Part shown: positions 10,788 to 21,394 of the stretch, one piece after another
How positions within the stretch are numbered: the stretch's first letter is position 1
How the letters are laid out: each line of letters begins with the position of its first letter
Assembly: GCA_021014945.1 (NCBI GenBank)
Contig: MU266396.1
Span: forward strand, 62,001-126,000
From: Leucogyrophana mollusca
Taxonomy: Eukaryota; Basidiomycota; Agaricomycetes; Boletales
Reading direction: 5' to 3'
DNA length: 64,000 nucleotides
Notes under the pieces: model-generated
The model's input: only the letters and a program-made list of their open reading frames with translations
The model's database searches: none
What the model was told of the DNA's origin: nothing
Position numbers and translations under genes: made by a program

Positions 10788-12338
10788 TCATCTAGAGTCC
10801 TTGGTCTGAAGTTCGTAGCTCTGAGACGCAATGCTGCCATTCCTGAGGAGGACCGGGAGGTCTGGAGGTTCGTCGTCGATGAAACCCTCTCTCGATTCGG
10901 CCTCGGATAACCGGCGGAGGTTGAGGATGAGTCGAGTCAGAGTGACGTTGACCGCGCACCATATGAAGCTGCAGGTGTGTCTTAGTTCCCGACCAGTCAA
11001 ATACCGCCCAGGATGAAACGCACAACACGCCTAAAAATATCAATGATAACTGGGCGCGTATGTCAGAGGGAGCATCATTGTCCGATGCGGACGGGACTTA
11101 CGGGAGCCGCAATCGCCAGAATGAGATTGGTGAGCCTGAGACCTGTGTTAGTAGCGTCAGCAGGTGCGCGAATCAAATCGATGCGGGGTCATACCAAACA
11201 ACACCTGAAAGCATGCAGAGACTCCGTCAATGCAAGAATGCAGCGCTGAGTAGAGACAGGCTTACAAAAAAGTATGCGCTCCCGTCACGATACAAGATTT
11301 TAGCCATCTGCGTGTTATGGGCACGTGGGCGGTCAACGGCGTTCCAGAATGTCGTCACAAATATCATGACCTCGAAGGCGACCTGTTCATCGCAATCAGC
11401 GAGTGGCCGCTCTGATAGACCATTAAAAGGCTAACCCCCGGGTACCAGAGCATTGCGAAGTCCACTTTCTGTGAGAGAAGGCATACTTGCATAGTGGGCA
11501 TATATACCAGAAAAGCTGATCCGCTCATGGTTAGCATAGTATGAAGTATGTAAAGGTACAAGACCCACGTATCATCTGAGAGATGAGGTAGGCTGTCGTT
11601 GCCAAGGCCGTTATTTGGGTAAGGACGAATAGCGTGAGCGTCCAGACCATCAGACGGCGGCTACGATCCCAGAGAACCCAGAGACGCAGCAAAACGAGGA
11701 CTATTTGCAGGGGGGTTAGTGAACGGTGTCACTAGCTCAAAAGTCGGTCCTTACAGTTGCTGGTTCCAATGGTAATCATTCCCAAGCTTGCAGCAGCAGC
11801 GGTCCATCCTTTGCAGCTGTGGGGCGAACAGTCAGATTCAAGAATTATCAAACCACGGAAGGCCTACAACTAGGGGGCTCGTTAGTACGGAGTATAAGTT
11901 CATGTTTCAACGACCCACTGTACTCGTCAAGCGAGGACTTGCAAGCCCGCTGAAGCCTGAGCGGTCTGCATTAGAAAAGCACCGATTCGGTACCGATATC
12001 GCTTACCATAGGCTTGTATGATCATGGCTATTGGAACAACATAACGGTTGAACAAGAACAAAACCTTCGGTGCCGATAGTTTAGCGCTCCAAATGAATCG
12101 TACTTCGTCGCCGAACGTGAGAAGATGGTCCCACAGCAGAACCTGTCGCGCAAGCCATCAGCGCCATGAATTAGAGACCCAAGGCTGCCCGTGAAGTCGT
12201 ACCACTAGCCCAGCCGCTAAAAATTTGCCGCCGTCAGCTCAGGCGTGAGTCTCACGTTCTGTGAAAGCGCTCACCGCTGAGATACTGAGAAGCCCTCAGA
12301 TGGATCAGCTGGGTACTGTCAAGTCCCAAGTCGGCCAT
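10788..12338 (-). CDS. DUF6533 family seven-helix-like membrane protein
   Basis: Basidiomycete-specific membrane protein family with a GPCR-like layout; no ligand or role is established. The start at 12338 gives MADLGLDSTQLIHLRASQYL. Two introns follow: GTGAGC to TTTTTAG, then GTACGA to GCGACAG. These restore SAAGLVV-LLWDHLLTFGDEVRFIW, the family signature. Then come SAPKVLFLFNRYVVPIAMI, LRLWVLWDRSRRLMVWTLTLF, VAFEVMIFVTTFWNAVDRPR and ILYRDGSAYFF. The last exon has TLTRLILNLRRLSEAESREG and an acidic cytosolic tail ending QTKDSR at 10788. Exon number is about eight. It is only 248 bp from the start of the PLC gene on the same strand; a functional link is not shown. Confidence 0.85.
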
Positions 12339-13487
12339 GGTCGACTGAGATCGTACAGAGACGGGCTGCAGTAGATGCTCTCGTCCTGACAGTACAAGTA
12401 CAAGAAAGCACCTAGGCACCGGCAACAACTTGAAGAACGGAGAAAATGCTAATTAAAGCGATCAAAATACTTCAGATTTAATAACGTTTCAGTGATCCGA
12501 CGTCCCGGTAACTGTAACTATGTGTGAGTGTGGATCCCACCGAGCGAATTCTCTTGCGAGCGAGAGTACTGACAAAGAATCAAGAACTAGGACACAGGGT
12601 GTTAGTTTTGTAGTGCCCCCATGTAGAGCAACGTGGAAGGAGGAGAAGGAGGGAGAAGGTTGATGGTCGACGCGTTGCTTCCAAGCTCAAGCGCGATTAA
12701 AATGGAAACGAAGTTGATCGCCGATCGGCAGCCAAAAGCTTAAAGGGGATCCTTTGTTTGGCTACAGCCTTAGAAACAAACAACGCCTTCCGGGCCGGAG
12801 TGAGGAGGTGGAGAGTGACATGGGAGTAAATGGCTGTATAAGCCATTCAACTCTGGAGCTACCGCTCCGGCGGATACGGTGGTAATAGATGGTAAAGCAT
12901 ACAGGTAGCGGTGCGAAATTCTCACCTGTGCACTAGCATGTGGGGGGGGGGGGGGGGGGGGAAATTGGAGCCACCTGCGAACAGCGTTGCTACCCATGCA
13001 TGAACCTAGCCATAGATAGTGATGAAAAAACAGCCATGGAATCCATAAGAAAGACATAAATGGGCCAGTAAGGTTACATGGATGGGTACGACATGGGATA
13101 TTGTTCAGAGTAAACAGGCGAACGGCAGTAAGATCGAGTGAATGACTGCCACTGCTCTCATTCGACAGAAGTAACGAGTCCCATAGTCGATACAAAACGT
13201 CGCAGCCATACGCCGATGGCACGACCAGAAAATTGAGGTCACGTCAAATGGCTATCTCGATGAATGTGGGAACAGAGGTCCGCAAGGGACACTTGAGTGG
13301 CCCGCGCAAAAGCAACAAGGCGCAGATTCGGGAAAGCGTGGCACCGTCCACCCGCGTGTCCTGGAGTAGAAGAGGCGAATGGGTGGTGGCCCTCTAACCT
13401 TGGAACAGTAAATATCTGTGGTTGTGGTAAGAAGGACGTTCAGAGATTAGGGAAGAAGTTCACCTTCATGCGAAGATAGCGAGTCAT
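12339..13487. other. Intergenic, no gene seen; contains a G20 run
   Basis: About 1.1 kb between the DUF6533 start and the PIN gene end. A minus-strand frame at 12770-13222 passes through the G20 run as polyproline and has no family match or codon logic, so it is not taken as a gene. Confidence 0.45.
12942..12961 (+). repeat. Homopolymer of 20 G
   Basis: Twenty consecutive G on the plus strand. It is outside any gene called here. Such a run can fold as G-quadruplex and is prone to length error in reads. Confidence 0.9.
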
Positions 13488-14710
13488 TCATGGGTCTGGC
13501 TCCAACTTCTCTCCTCGTGCAAGGACTCGGACGACCTTCGTTGGTTGAGCTACCATCTCCATCATTTGCATGACGGCAGGGGGGCGTTCAACCAGACCAG
13601 TTCCGCGCACAGCAGCGGGAGAACCTGAGGTGCCACGCGAATTCGAATTCCGTCTACCCTTGCCAATCTGGCGCTTCCCCCTCTCATCATCATCAGGGCC
13701 TCGGACATTTGCCGAATGCGGGGCGGGGGGAGGAGATGCCATAGGGGTTGCGTCCACTTCAAAAAGTTGGATACCTGCACGCGAACCCCAATGACCGATG
13801 AGGAGACCGGAGGAACGGGGTTCGTGCTTGTGGGTATGAGCGTGAGGGACTGGAAGCGGTACAGGAGACGATATTTCGGAAACAGAGTCGCCAGTTTTCG
13901 TTGTTGGCAGCTGAGATGTCATTTGCGCCGCTGACGGAGATAATACTGCCAAGACGACCTTGAGTTTCTTGTTCGCCCCATCGGCATCAAGAGTCGAAGC
14001 AGCGTTGTCTACTTCCCAGCGGGCGCAGCAGATCATTCTGCGCACCCACTCGGGGGAGCTCGAGAGATGAAGGGACGAGATTGCCTTATCTCTCTCGTCG
14101 TCCGACGGAGCATCCTTGAAGTCGATTCGATCCCATGGAACAAACGCGTCGTCTCTCTGTACGCGAATACGGGGATTGGTCCCCACTTGAGCCTCCAGGA
14201 TCCGGGACGCAGCACGGGCACGCTGCGCTAAGGGGCTAGTGCCTTTCTTGAGCAAGTCCAAGGTGTTGAGTGCTATGCCCCGTTTCTGTGTTAGTGCGCC
14301 CAATTGTCAACATCAACACACTGACCTTCAAGAGGAACGACGACGATCTCCTCCCGACCTTCTCTGCACCACTTCTTCACATGGTGAACGGCATGAACCA
14401 AAACACTTGCATCAACCACTACCAAGTCGGCATCCTTTCCGCCCCGCGCCTCCTCGTTCGACTTCCTGGGTCTCCTTACCTCACTTTGCTCCCTTTCTGA
14501 GTACTCTGCGGCAGCTTTCTTGGCGGGCTTTGGATTGGAGGGTGGGCGTTTAGCTACCTGGTTGATAACCCCGCGCTTATTCATGGGACCCAGGTCGGCC
14601 TGCGGATGATGCCTGTCCCGCCAATTCCCAGACGCAGGCCCATGGGTTACCGACTTCTCGAGCTGTTCAACTTGGTGGCTTAGAAAAGCTGCCCCAAGGG
14701 CGCGGGACAT
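13488..14710 (-). CDS. PIN-domain protein (SMG/Esl-like ribonuclease fold)
   Basis: Two exons. The first starts MSRALGAAFLSHQVEQLEKS at 14710, passes a basic linker, and enters the PIN domain: DADLVVVDASVLVHAV, VKKWCREGREEIVVVPLE. The intron (GTCAGT to GGCATAG, ~14280-14330) then joins to ALNTLDLLKKGTSPLAQRAR. DASVLVHA holds the first conserved acidic residue of PIN nucleases. RIRVQRDDAFVPWDRIDF, ERDKAISSLHL and ICCARWEVDNA follow, supplying further acidic residues, before a long low-complexity tail rich in Pro, His and Ser. The frame stops at 13488. The family acts in RNA decay or processing in other fungi; for this protein that is inference. The 494 bp to the DENN gene upstream hold only a 14-A run and short frames. 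Confidence 0.8.
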
Positions 14711-15204
14711 GGCCAGCTGTTTTGTTGTGGCGGCGGCGGTAGTGGGCCCCTACATGGTGGATGAGCAGTGTGAGCGAACATAACAAACTTCTGCACTTCG
14801 CTTCCAACAGACCTTGATTTCTGCCATAATTTCCGAGCTGTGAAAGGAAGAAAAACCAATGTTGGGAAATGTAAACTGTTGTAAGGTCTTGTCCGTGCGA
14901 TAGATGGAGGGCAGCAAGCGGTACACCACACAATAAATAGGCAAGTGCTATCCAGTGGCAGGACCTTGCTTAGTCAGCCTATGTCACTCCAGCTTCAGTC
15001 AAACTCAAAAGCAACGGTCAAAGCACTGCAACCAAAAAAAAAAAAAATCAAAGGCTGAGCACCGAAAGCATGGACCTTGCGGCGGTCACACAGAGCACAA
15101 AAGAGAGAACAAGAGTTGATTGAGACGATATACAAGTCCATCGGGTATCATTGACCTTCAAACGATATGTACTGGAATCTGAATCATCGACTGCGTGGTG
15201 GCCG
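14711..15204. other. Intergenic, no gene seen
   Basis: Promoter region of the PIN gene and 3' flank of the DENN gene. It contains a run of 14 A at about 15034-15047. Confidence 0.4.
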
Positions 15205-17383
15205 TTAGCCAAAGCCAAAGATTACCCCAAACAGATCCTTCCATCCTCTTTTTACCTCAATCCGCGTTCCGCCACCATACTCCTCCGCAAGCCACTCCAG
15301 GTACCGCGCATCCAACGAGCTAAGTGGCCCCAGTTCGAAGGAGACGATATCCTTCGGTGTGATGTAGATAGTATCAGGTTCAGCTGTCGCTGCGGACCCT
15401 CCTGAAGAGAAATTGGGTGGTGTAGGCAGCAAGGCTGCCAGGCGTGATAGTTGGAAACAAGTATTGGCGTGAAAGGTCTGCAACAAGGCGAGAGTCGTCA
15501 TGACTTGTCGATCCCGTCGTGCATTAATATCTGCGTCGTTGCCGCCCGGTTCCGACCGCGGTTCCGAGGAAGATGTAAAGGCGGTCGACGTGGATGCTTG
15601 CCGACGGTCGGGTCCAGGGAAACCTGCGTTCCCACCGGACCACGACATCGCGCTGGATCTTCTCATCCCCTTCATGTTAGGACTCCCACTCGGCCTCCCC
15701 TCAATTCCCATACCCACATTCCGGACAAAAGCACCTCCGAGACTCAAATCGTCGTCACCCTCTAGTCTGACGCTGCCCCAGTTGGCCATAGATCCGTTTC
15801 CGGTGGAGTACGACATTGTTGAGTTGCTGCGCCAGGAGCCCATCCAAAGACCAGCACACACGATACACACGTCCTCGTAGATCCGCCATGCGTCGGTCCA
15901 TGAGGATGGTGACTTAGCTCGGCCATCAAATTCTGTACCGGGTCGGCAGCATTCGTGATTGCACTGGTCGCCATCAAGTTGGAGAATCCGTTCGAGCTCG
16001 TTCCACTAGGAACGGGGGGTTTACCGGCCATTCACGCAGACACACGGATAAGACTTACCAATTTAACATCACTCCACGTAAATCTTACAACCGACAAACG
16101 ATGCGATGGGCCACGAGACCCGGCTTGTTGCTGTTGAGGTTTTGAGAGGTACAGTGTTGGTCGTGAAGCCTTTGAAGGCGTGGATGTCGTCAGGTCGATT
16201 ACAAGGTCGTAGTATGAGGGCTTTTCCAGGAAAATTGCGTCTGTGGTACCTGCCAAGCTCGAATATCAGACATGCGTTGAATCGCCAAAAAAAAAATCGA
16301 GACGTACATGCAATCCACCCCCTCCCACTCTTGCCTTCATGATGCATCTTGTCGAGGTCGTTAAGAGTAACCATGCCTAGCACATTGATACCTTCTTTGG
16401 ATTTCCCCTTCAGCCTTGTGCGGTACCAGGCAGCAGGATCCACTTCCCCACCAGCGGAATGAAGGGATGAGTCAAGCTGCGCTTCAAAGCAGATATCGGC
16501 CGCAACTTGGCACAAAATGCACGCCGCTTCTACAGGGGGAAGGGTGTATATCAGAATACGTCGTCGCCCAAGGACGTGCTTGTATACTGTCAGCGCGGAA
16601 GGCCCCAATATACGGAGCAAGTGGGCGAGGTGCGGCGTTGGATTGGATGGCGAATACCCTATATCAGGCTAAAATGTAGAAGTGGGACCGTCAGCACCAT
16701 ATATTTCCTGGAAGATATGCCTCACTTACATTGTCAAGTTCGAGACTCCAACCGTGCCAGTCGCCGGCTCCACCAAGATCAGCCCTTCTAACCTTGCGAT
16801 CCTCAAAGAACTCCCTTGCAGGGTCCCAGTCGCCCTCTGATGGTTCCAAAACGCTCCTCTGTTCGAGAGACGAGTATATGGAGTCGATCAAATTTCTGAG
16901 AGCGGCGACGTGGCGCCAAGCGCGCGGTCGGGCAGATTTAACCAGCAGGATACCCAAGGACGACAGACGGAAGCCCCGTTGCCCATGTTCAGTAGTCTTA
17001 CGACGGCGAAAGACACAAACACCGGAGTGAGATTCCTTCGTAAAGTACCTATGTAAAGTTGAATTGCCGCCCGTACTTGAAAAGCCAACGAAACATACAC
17101 AACGTCCTGGTCCACCAGGTGCAGCCCACTTGGCAACGTGCTGAACTCGACTCCGTTCAAGTCAAGGTCTGGTTCGGCTATCATGAGGACATATCTTGAC
17201 TTTCCGGGCTACATACGCACCATCGCTTGCCTTCAGAGACCAATCCACGAGATTGCCTTTCGTTGGATGAAATGAAGCATGGAATATGGCAACTACAGAC
17301 GTTCAGCGACAGTAACAGCAGGATCTTGCGTTTCGTTCACCTATATCTTGCGGGACTCTTCCTCTGGAGTCTATGGCGGACAT
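15205..17383 (-). CDS. DENN-domain protein, DENND11/LCHN (DUF2347 + DUF4484) type
   Basis: DENN proteins act as GEF-like regulators of Rab GTPases in membrane traffic. The start at 17383 gives MSAIDSRGRVPQDI. Two introns then build VAIFHASFHPTKGNLVDW-SLKASDAEPDL, the characteristic N-terminus of the fungal family. FSTLPSGLHLVDQDVVYVS follows, then FRRRKTTEHGQRGFRLSSLG, ILLVKSARPRAWRHVAAL and, in the next exons, LRILGPSALTVYKHVLGRRR, ILIYTLPPVEAACILCQ and GINVLGMVTLNDLD. The C-terminal DUF4484 part is IYITPKDIVSFELGPLSSLD, ARYLEWLAEEYGGGT and WKDLFGVIFGFG, stopping at 15205. A Ser/Gly-rich linker with AFTSSSEPRSEPGG precedes it. About eight exons. It is divergent from prefoldin 5, 167 bp away. 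Confidence 0.88.
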
Positions 17384-17549
17384 TTTCGCAGAGACTGTCG
17401 CCTGCTTGCCAGCACTGCGGCGGCAGCACGAGGTTGGAGACTTATATGGCTGTGACAAGCACTGTCGACGATGGCAGGGCTGTCACACGCCGTCACAGAT
17501 GTGAGCACATCATGTCACGCTGGGCTGGTGGTCACTCTTCCCTTCCATT

Positions 17550-18171
17550 ATGGCTTCACCTCAGCCTCAACAAATAAATGTCGCAGACCTCGATATACAG
17601 CAGCTGGCAGATGTACGACGCCAGCTCGAGGAGGTGAGGTGTTCGTGTCTCTAGGAGGGCTAATACTAAGCGATGTCGATCTGCCGCGCACAGGAATTAA
17701 ACCACCTCACAAATTCGTTTGCGCAACTGAAGCAAGCACAGGCGAAGTTCAAATCGTGCATCGAGAATGTTGCTGAAGTGAAGCCGCAGAATAAAGGTGT
17801 GCCTTTATTTAGACTGATCATCCGTGCCGATCTGATTCGTTGGCAGGAAACACCATCCTCGTCCCATTGACGAATTCGCTTTATGTACCAGGACGCTTGA
17901 CAGACCCCGAACATGTCATTGTCGACGTTGGAACAGGTTATTATGTTAAAAAAGTGAGCTTGACTATCCATGATCCCTCTATCGCCGACTAATTGACTGG
18001 TCTTAGTCGCGCGCCCAGGCGATCAAGTACTATGAGGCCAAAGTAGACTATATTCGCACCAACTTGGACAGCCTCCAGGAGACTATATCGAAGAAACAGG
18101 ACAATATGAATTACTTGGTCAATGTGATGCAGGCGAAGCTACAGGCCCAATCACAAATCGCAAAGACCTGA
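17550..18171 (+). CDS. GIM5: Prefoldin subunit 5
   Basis: Alpha-type subunit of the hexameric prefoldin chaperone, which passes actin and tubulin to CCT. Four exons join without ambiguity: 17550-17633, 17694-17796, 17847-17953 and 18007-18171. The first helix contains [20 protein letters not shown] and [17 protein letters not shown]. The beta-hairpin core has [19 protein letters not shown], then [19 protein letters not shown]. The last helix has [17 protein letters not shown] and ends QIAKT. Total about 152 aa, the usual length of the family. The last intron has a CTAAT branch site. Start is the first ATG before the conserved INVADL segment. Confidence 0.95.
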
Positions 18172-19018
18172 TGCGACCAAACTCCCGTGATTCCTCGCAA
18201 TCGTAAGTGTAAACTACTAAGTCGTCCGAACATGTTCTGACATCCCCAGCTGTAGTTTGGCGTCATACAGAAGAAAGAAAGACGGGAATTACAAAGTGGT
18301 CGTAAACAACTGTCCAAGAAAGTTTGGGGCACTTCGTGACCTCTTCACGAGATGAGAGTGCCGCTTTGACCCCTCACATCTGTAAAAAATATAGCCTTTT
18401 ACACTGACACTGCCTTTTTCCTGACCCAAACTCACCACTCCTCTCCCGCGAAACCCCTTAACCCAGGAACCTAGAGGCGGACTAGCAAGGCTGCATTCCC
18501 TTATACCAGGACTTGGGACATCGCACGATGTTCATGTGTAGGTATGTACCTGGGGCATCAACTCGCCGCGTCGAGGATTTACGGGGTTGATGGAGGGGAG
18601 ACTCCCGCCTGACAGCTCAGAACGTAAGATGGACCTGATTGGTGGGATGAACGTCGTAATTTGTGGTTAATCCAAGCATTTCGAGCCTCGACTTAGATGC
18701 TGGACAACGGAACGTTGCGATCAACGAAGTATGAAGTATGCCCCCGCACAGGTCTAAGGAGCACTTTTGAACTTGATAACGTCACCTCCGATGTTCTCGA
18801 TCTTTCAAATCATAAAGGGTGTCAGCCGCCGTCCGTCAACTGTTCAAGTCATCTGCGCTGGGCACGTAAGCTCTCGTGAATTGACTGGCTCTTGCAGGTA
18901 CATGCAGTTGATCTACATCCCACAGCTGCTGGCTGGGCAGGCCACACGAGATGCCAAAGCCAGGGCATCAACACTGACCTTGTCTGGGCGAACATAGCCA
19001 GGGGCCTCCTCAAAAACG
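18172..19018. other. Intergenic; hydrophobin promoter region
   Basis: No gene seen. It is bounded by the prefoldin 3' end and the hydrophobin TATA box, so the right half is presumably hydrophobin regulatory DNA. Confidence 0.4.
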
Positions 19019-19025
19019 TATAAAA
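19019..19025 (+). promoter_or_regulatory. TATA box of the hydrophobin gene
   Basis: TATAAAA, 60 bp before the ATG at 19085, followed by a CT-rich stretch that looks like a 5' UTR of a strongly expressed fungal gene. Confidence 0.6.
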
Positions 19026-19084
19026 CCCTCCCGGTATCAACCCCATTCTACAGCAATCTTCCCCAGCTTTTTCAGCCTTCTACA

Positions 19085-19557
19085 ATGTTCGCTCGTACTT
19101 CCGCTCTTGTCCTTGTCCCCATGTTCGCTCTCGCGGCGGTGGCCATGCCCGCTCCCGACGCGCTCGCTGCCCGCACCGACGGCAGCAGCCAGTGCAACAC
19201 CGGTTCTATCCAGTGCTGTGCCACCACTCAGGATGTATGTTATCAGTCTGACTCGCGCCGTGTTTGGTGTGATTTTGACATGTTTATATGCAGGCTACCT
19301 CCAGCGGCCTCGGAAGCATCTTGGGCCTCCTTGGTATCGTCCTTGGTCCCGTCACTGGCCTCCTTGGTCTCGGCTGTTCGCCAATCACTGTCGTCGGCAC
19401 TGGCTCCGGTGCTGTTTGCAACCAGGAGCCTGTCTGCTGCACTGGCAATGTCTATGTAAGCTCTGTTGCTGAAGATTGATTTAGCCAATGCTGAAAATCG
19501 TCTTTAAAGAACGGGTTGATCAACATCGGATGCTCCCCCATCAATCTCAACTTGTAA
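19085..19557 (+). CDS. Class I hydrophobin, 119 aa
   Basis: Secreted amphipathic protein that coats aerial hyphae and fruit bodies. Exons are 19085-19234, 19294-19455 and 19510-19557, with GTATGT and GTAAGC donors, all in phase 0. The signal peptide is [20 protein letters not shown]. The mature part has all eight cysteines in the hydrophobin order: one Cys, a CC pair ([10 protein letters not shown]), a single Cys in [14 protein letters not shown], a single Cys (GAVCNQEP), a second CC pair (VCCTGNVY) and a last Cys ([12 protein letters not shown]). The long loop between the first CC and the next Cys ([16 protein letters not shown]) fits class I. Intron positions match those usual for agaric hydrophobins. 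No second hydrophobin gene was seen in the window. Confidence 0.96.
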
Positions 19558-19863
19558 GAAATGGGCTGATACCGAAGCGGGGTGAACTTAAGGGGAGCAG
19601 GGAGGTTAGTTATCAGTATGACCCGCCATATATTGTTGCATTGGATATCTGCGTGTGATGAACAACAGCCAATCATGTTGTTCGAACTGACTCGGAACCT
19701 TCTTAAGCGCGGTTCAGACACCCAGTTATTGATCCTGGGGCATTAAAACAACCGCGAATGGTTAGCTTTGTTAGACGATGCTGAGGGTGGGTTGGCTGAC
19801 TTCCTTCCTCGTGCGACATCAGCGATTTGGAGCTCCATAAACCCTCGTGTGCATCGGCTCCTT

Positions 19864-21082
19864 TTATTCGGTCGGAATAGGAGGGTCTATTTTACGAGTC
19901 AACCTCCAACCATGGACGGTCGAGCGTACTTCTTCCTCTCCCGGATCTTCGGGGAACATCGGCTATGGGAAAGGGTTCACGAAGGAAATATCAGCATCGG
20001 GTGTGGGTGAAGGCTGCAGTGATCGTACAGTGAACTTCTCTGTGACAATTTCTTGGCATTCCCACCCACATTGGCTAGCTTTATCGAAAAACTCGAGGTC
20101 GCGGTGTGCAAGATGGGGGCGGTGGTGAGTGTAGAACACGAGGAGGCAGGGAGCCGAGCTTCCTGCGGGCACAGGACCTTCAGAGACGCTGGGGAGTCGA
20201 CTCAAACATTGTTCACATGTTTTAAGCAGAGCGTCATGCTTATGGTTGTTAGTAAAACGCCCAAACTCCGACTACCAACAGGAAGCTCACTTGCGAGTGA
20301 TTAAAAATGAGGTCTGACATGATTATCAAGTCGAAACCTATCCGCTGATCTGTACGTTTTGGTAGACATTGTAACAAAGGTTCGGTGCCTTGTCCCCAAA
20401 TATATCCCTGCGCGTAATTATCCCATCAGCATCTCTTCTGTGGCTCTCGTCGTTTAACCACACCAGCCGCTTACCTGCACCACCACCTTGTCCCGAATGT
20501 CAGGAGAAATATTCTGGTCAATATTGTAACGCAGATTCTCGATTAGATCAGCGTCGGGATAGTCTGTTACAATAGCCTTATGCAGCTTGGTTATCAGGCA
20601 GGTTGGCGAGGAAGTTCTCAGTCTGACTGACTTTTTGAGCGCCGTTCTGGATGGCAACTATACCAGGCAAGCCTCCGCCTGCTCCGAGCTCAAGAACGAG
20701 GCGATCGCGGACCAACTCGGAGTTTGCATCCAAATAGGAAGCAAAAGAAAGCGCGGCATTCCAACTCGAGGCAACAGTGGAATCAAGAAACATAACAACG
20801 GCATTGGCAAGGAAACCTACAGATGATGTCCCCATAGCGGATGGGAGCCAACGAGTCTGATTCTGACTTCAGGCAAGATGCTTGCAGCATTCGCATCAAG
20901 GCTGTCGATTTGACGAGCGTATACGGCAAATGTTGGGTCTGGTGTTGGAGGTCTCGGTTGTTCCTTCAGGAAGACATCCGAATCTATCGATATCTGAAAG
21001 TAAGAGTCCCAGAGGCGGAAACATGACTAACAGTGAAGACAGAGTCCAAGGAAAGCTCTCCATCGAGCTCATCAGCATCCAT
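19864..21082 (-). CDS. EFM7: EFM7/NNT1-type protein N-terminal and lysine methyltransferase (eEF1A)
   Basis: SAM-dependent seven-beta-strand methyltransferase whose yeast relative methylates the N-terminus and nearby lysine of eEF1A. The start at 21082 gives MDADELDGELSLDSVFT. An intron (GTTAGT) joins to ISIDSDVFLKEQPRPPTPDP. LVGSHPLWGHHL-WNAALSFASYL is made by a GTAGGT intron. The SAM motif is LVLELGAGGGLPGIVAIQNG. The post-I acidic motif is TDYPDADLIENLRYNI, after a further intron; then FDLIIMSDLIFNHSQ, LLVFYTHHRPHLAHRDLEFF and ECQEIVTEKF. The last intron joins to PMFPEDPGEEEVRSTVHGW and RLTRKID, and TAA is at 19864-19866. About seven exons. Length is normal for the family. The plus-strand hydrophobin ends 307 bp away (convergent). 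Confidence 0.9.
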
Positions 21083-21394
21083 GACTAGGAAGGGGTTCGT
21101 AATCAGCGGTGGTGATGGTTCAAGCACAGTTTATATCGTATTCACTTGTAATCAGGAAGTATGTAGCGCTGGTTTATTGACTTGTCAGTGAATTATCGTA
21201 TCACGAAAACTATTTTATTTCGTGCTCTGGCGATAATTAAGAAATCAATTCACACGGATAATTATGGCATAGGCGCTCGCCTGTATCACGGCAGCATGAT
21301 GGAGGCGGCTTCGTTGCTCGGGATTCTTTGAGCTCTTCCGTCACAACTCTGGGCAGCCTACGTGGCTGATTGTTCTTGAGCGCGTCCCCGATCT

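Noticed and set aside
12770..13222. Minus-strand frame of 150 codons
   Set aside because: It reads the G20 run as polyproline and shows no family motif, signal peptide or splice support.
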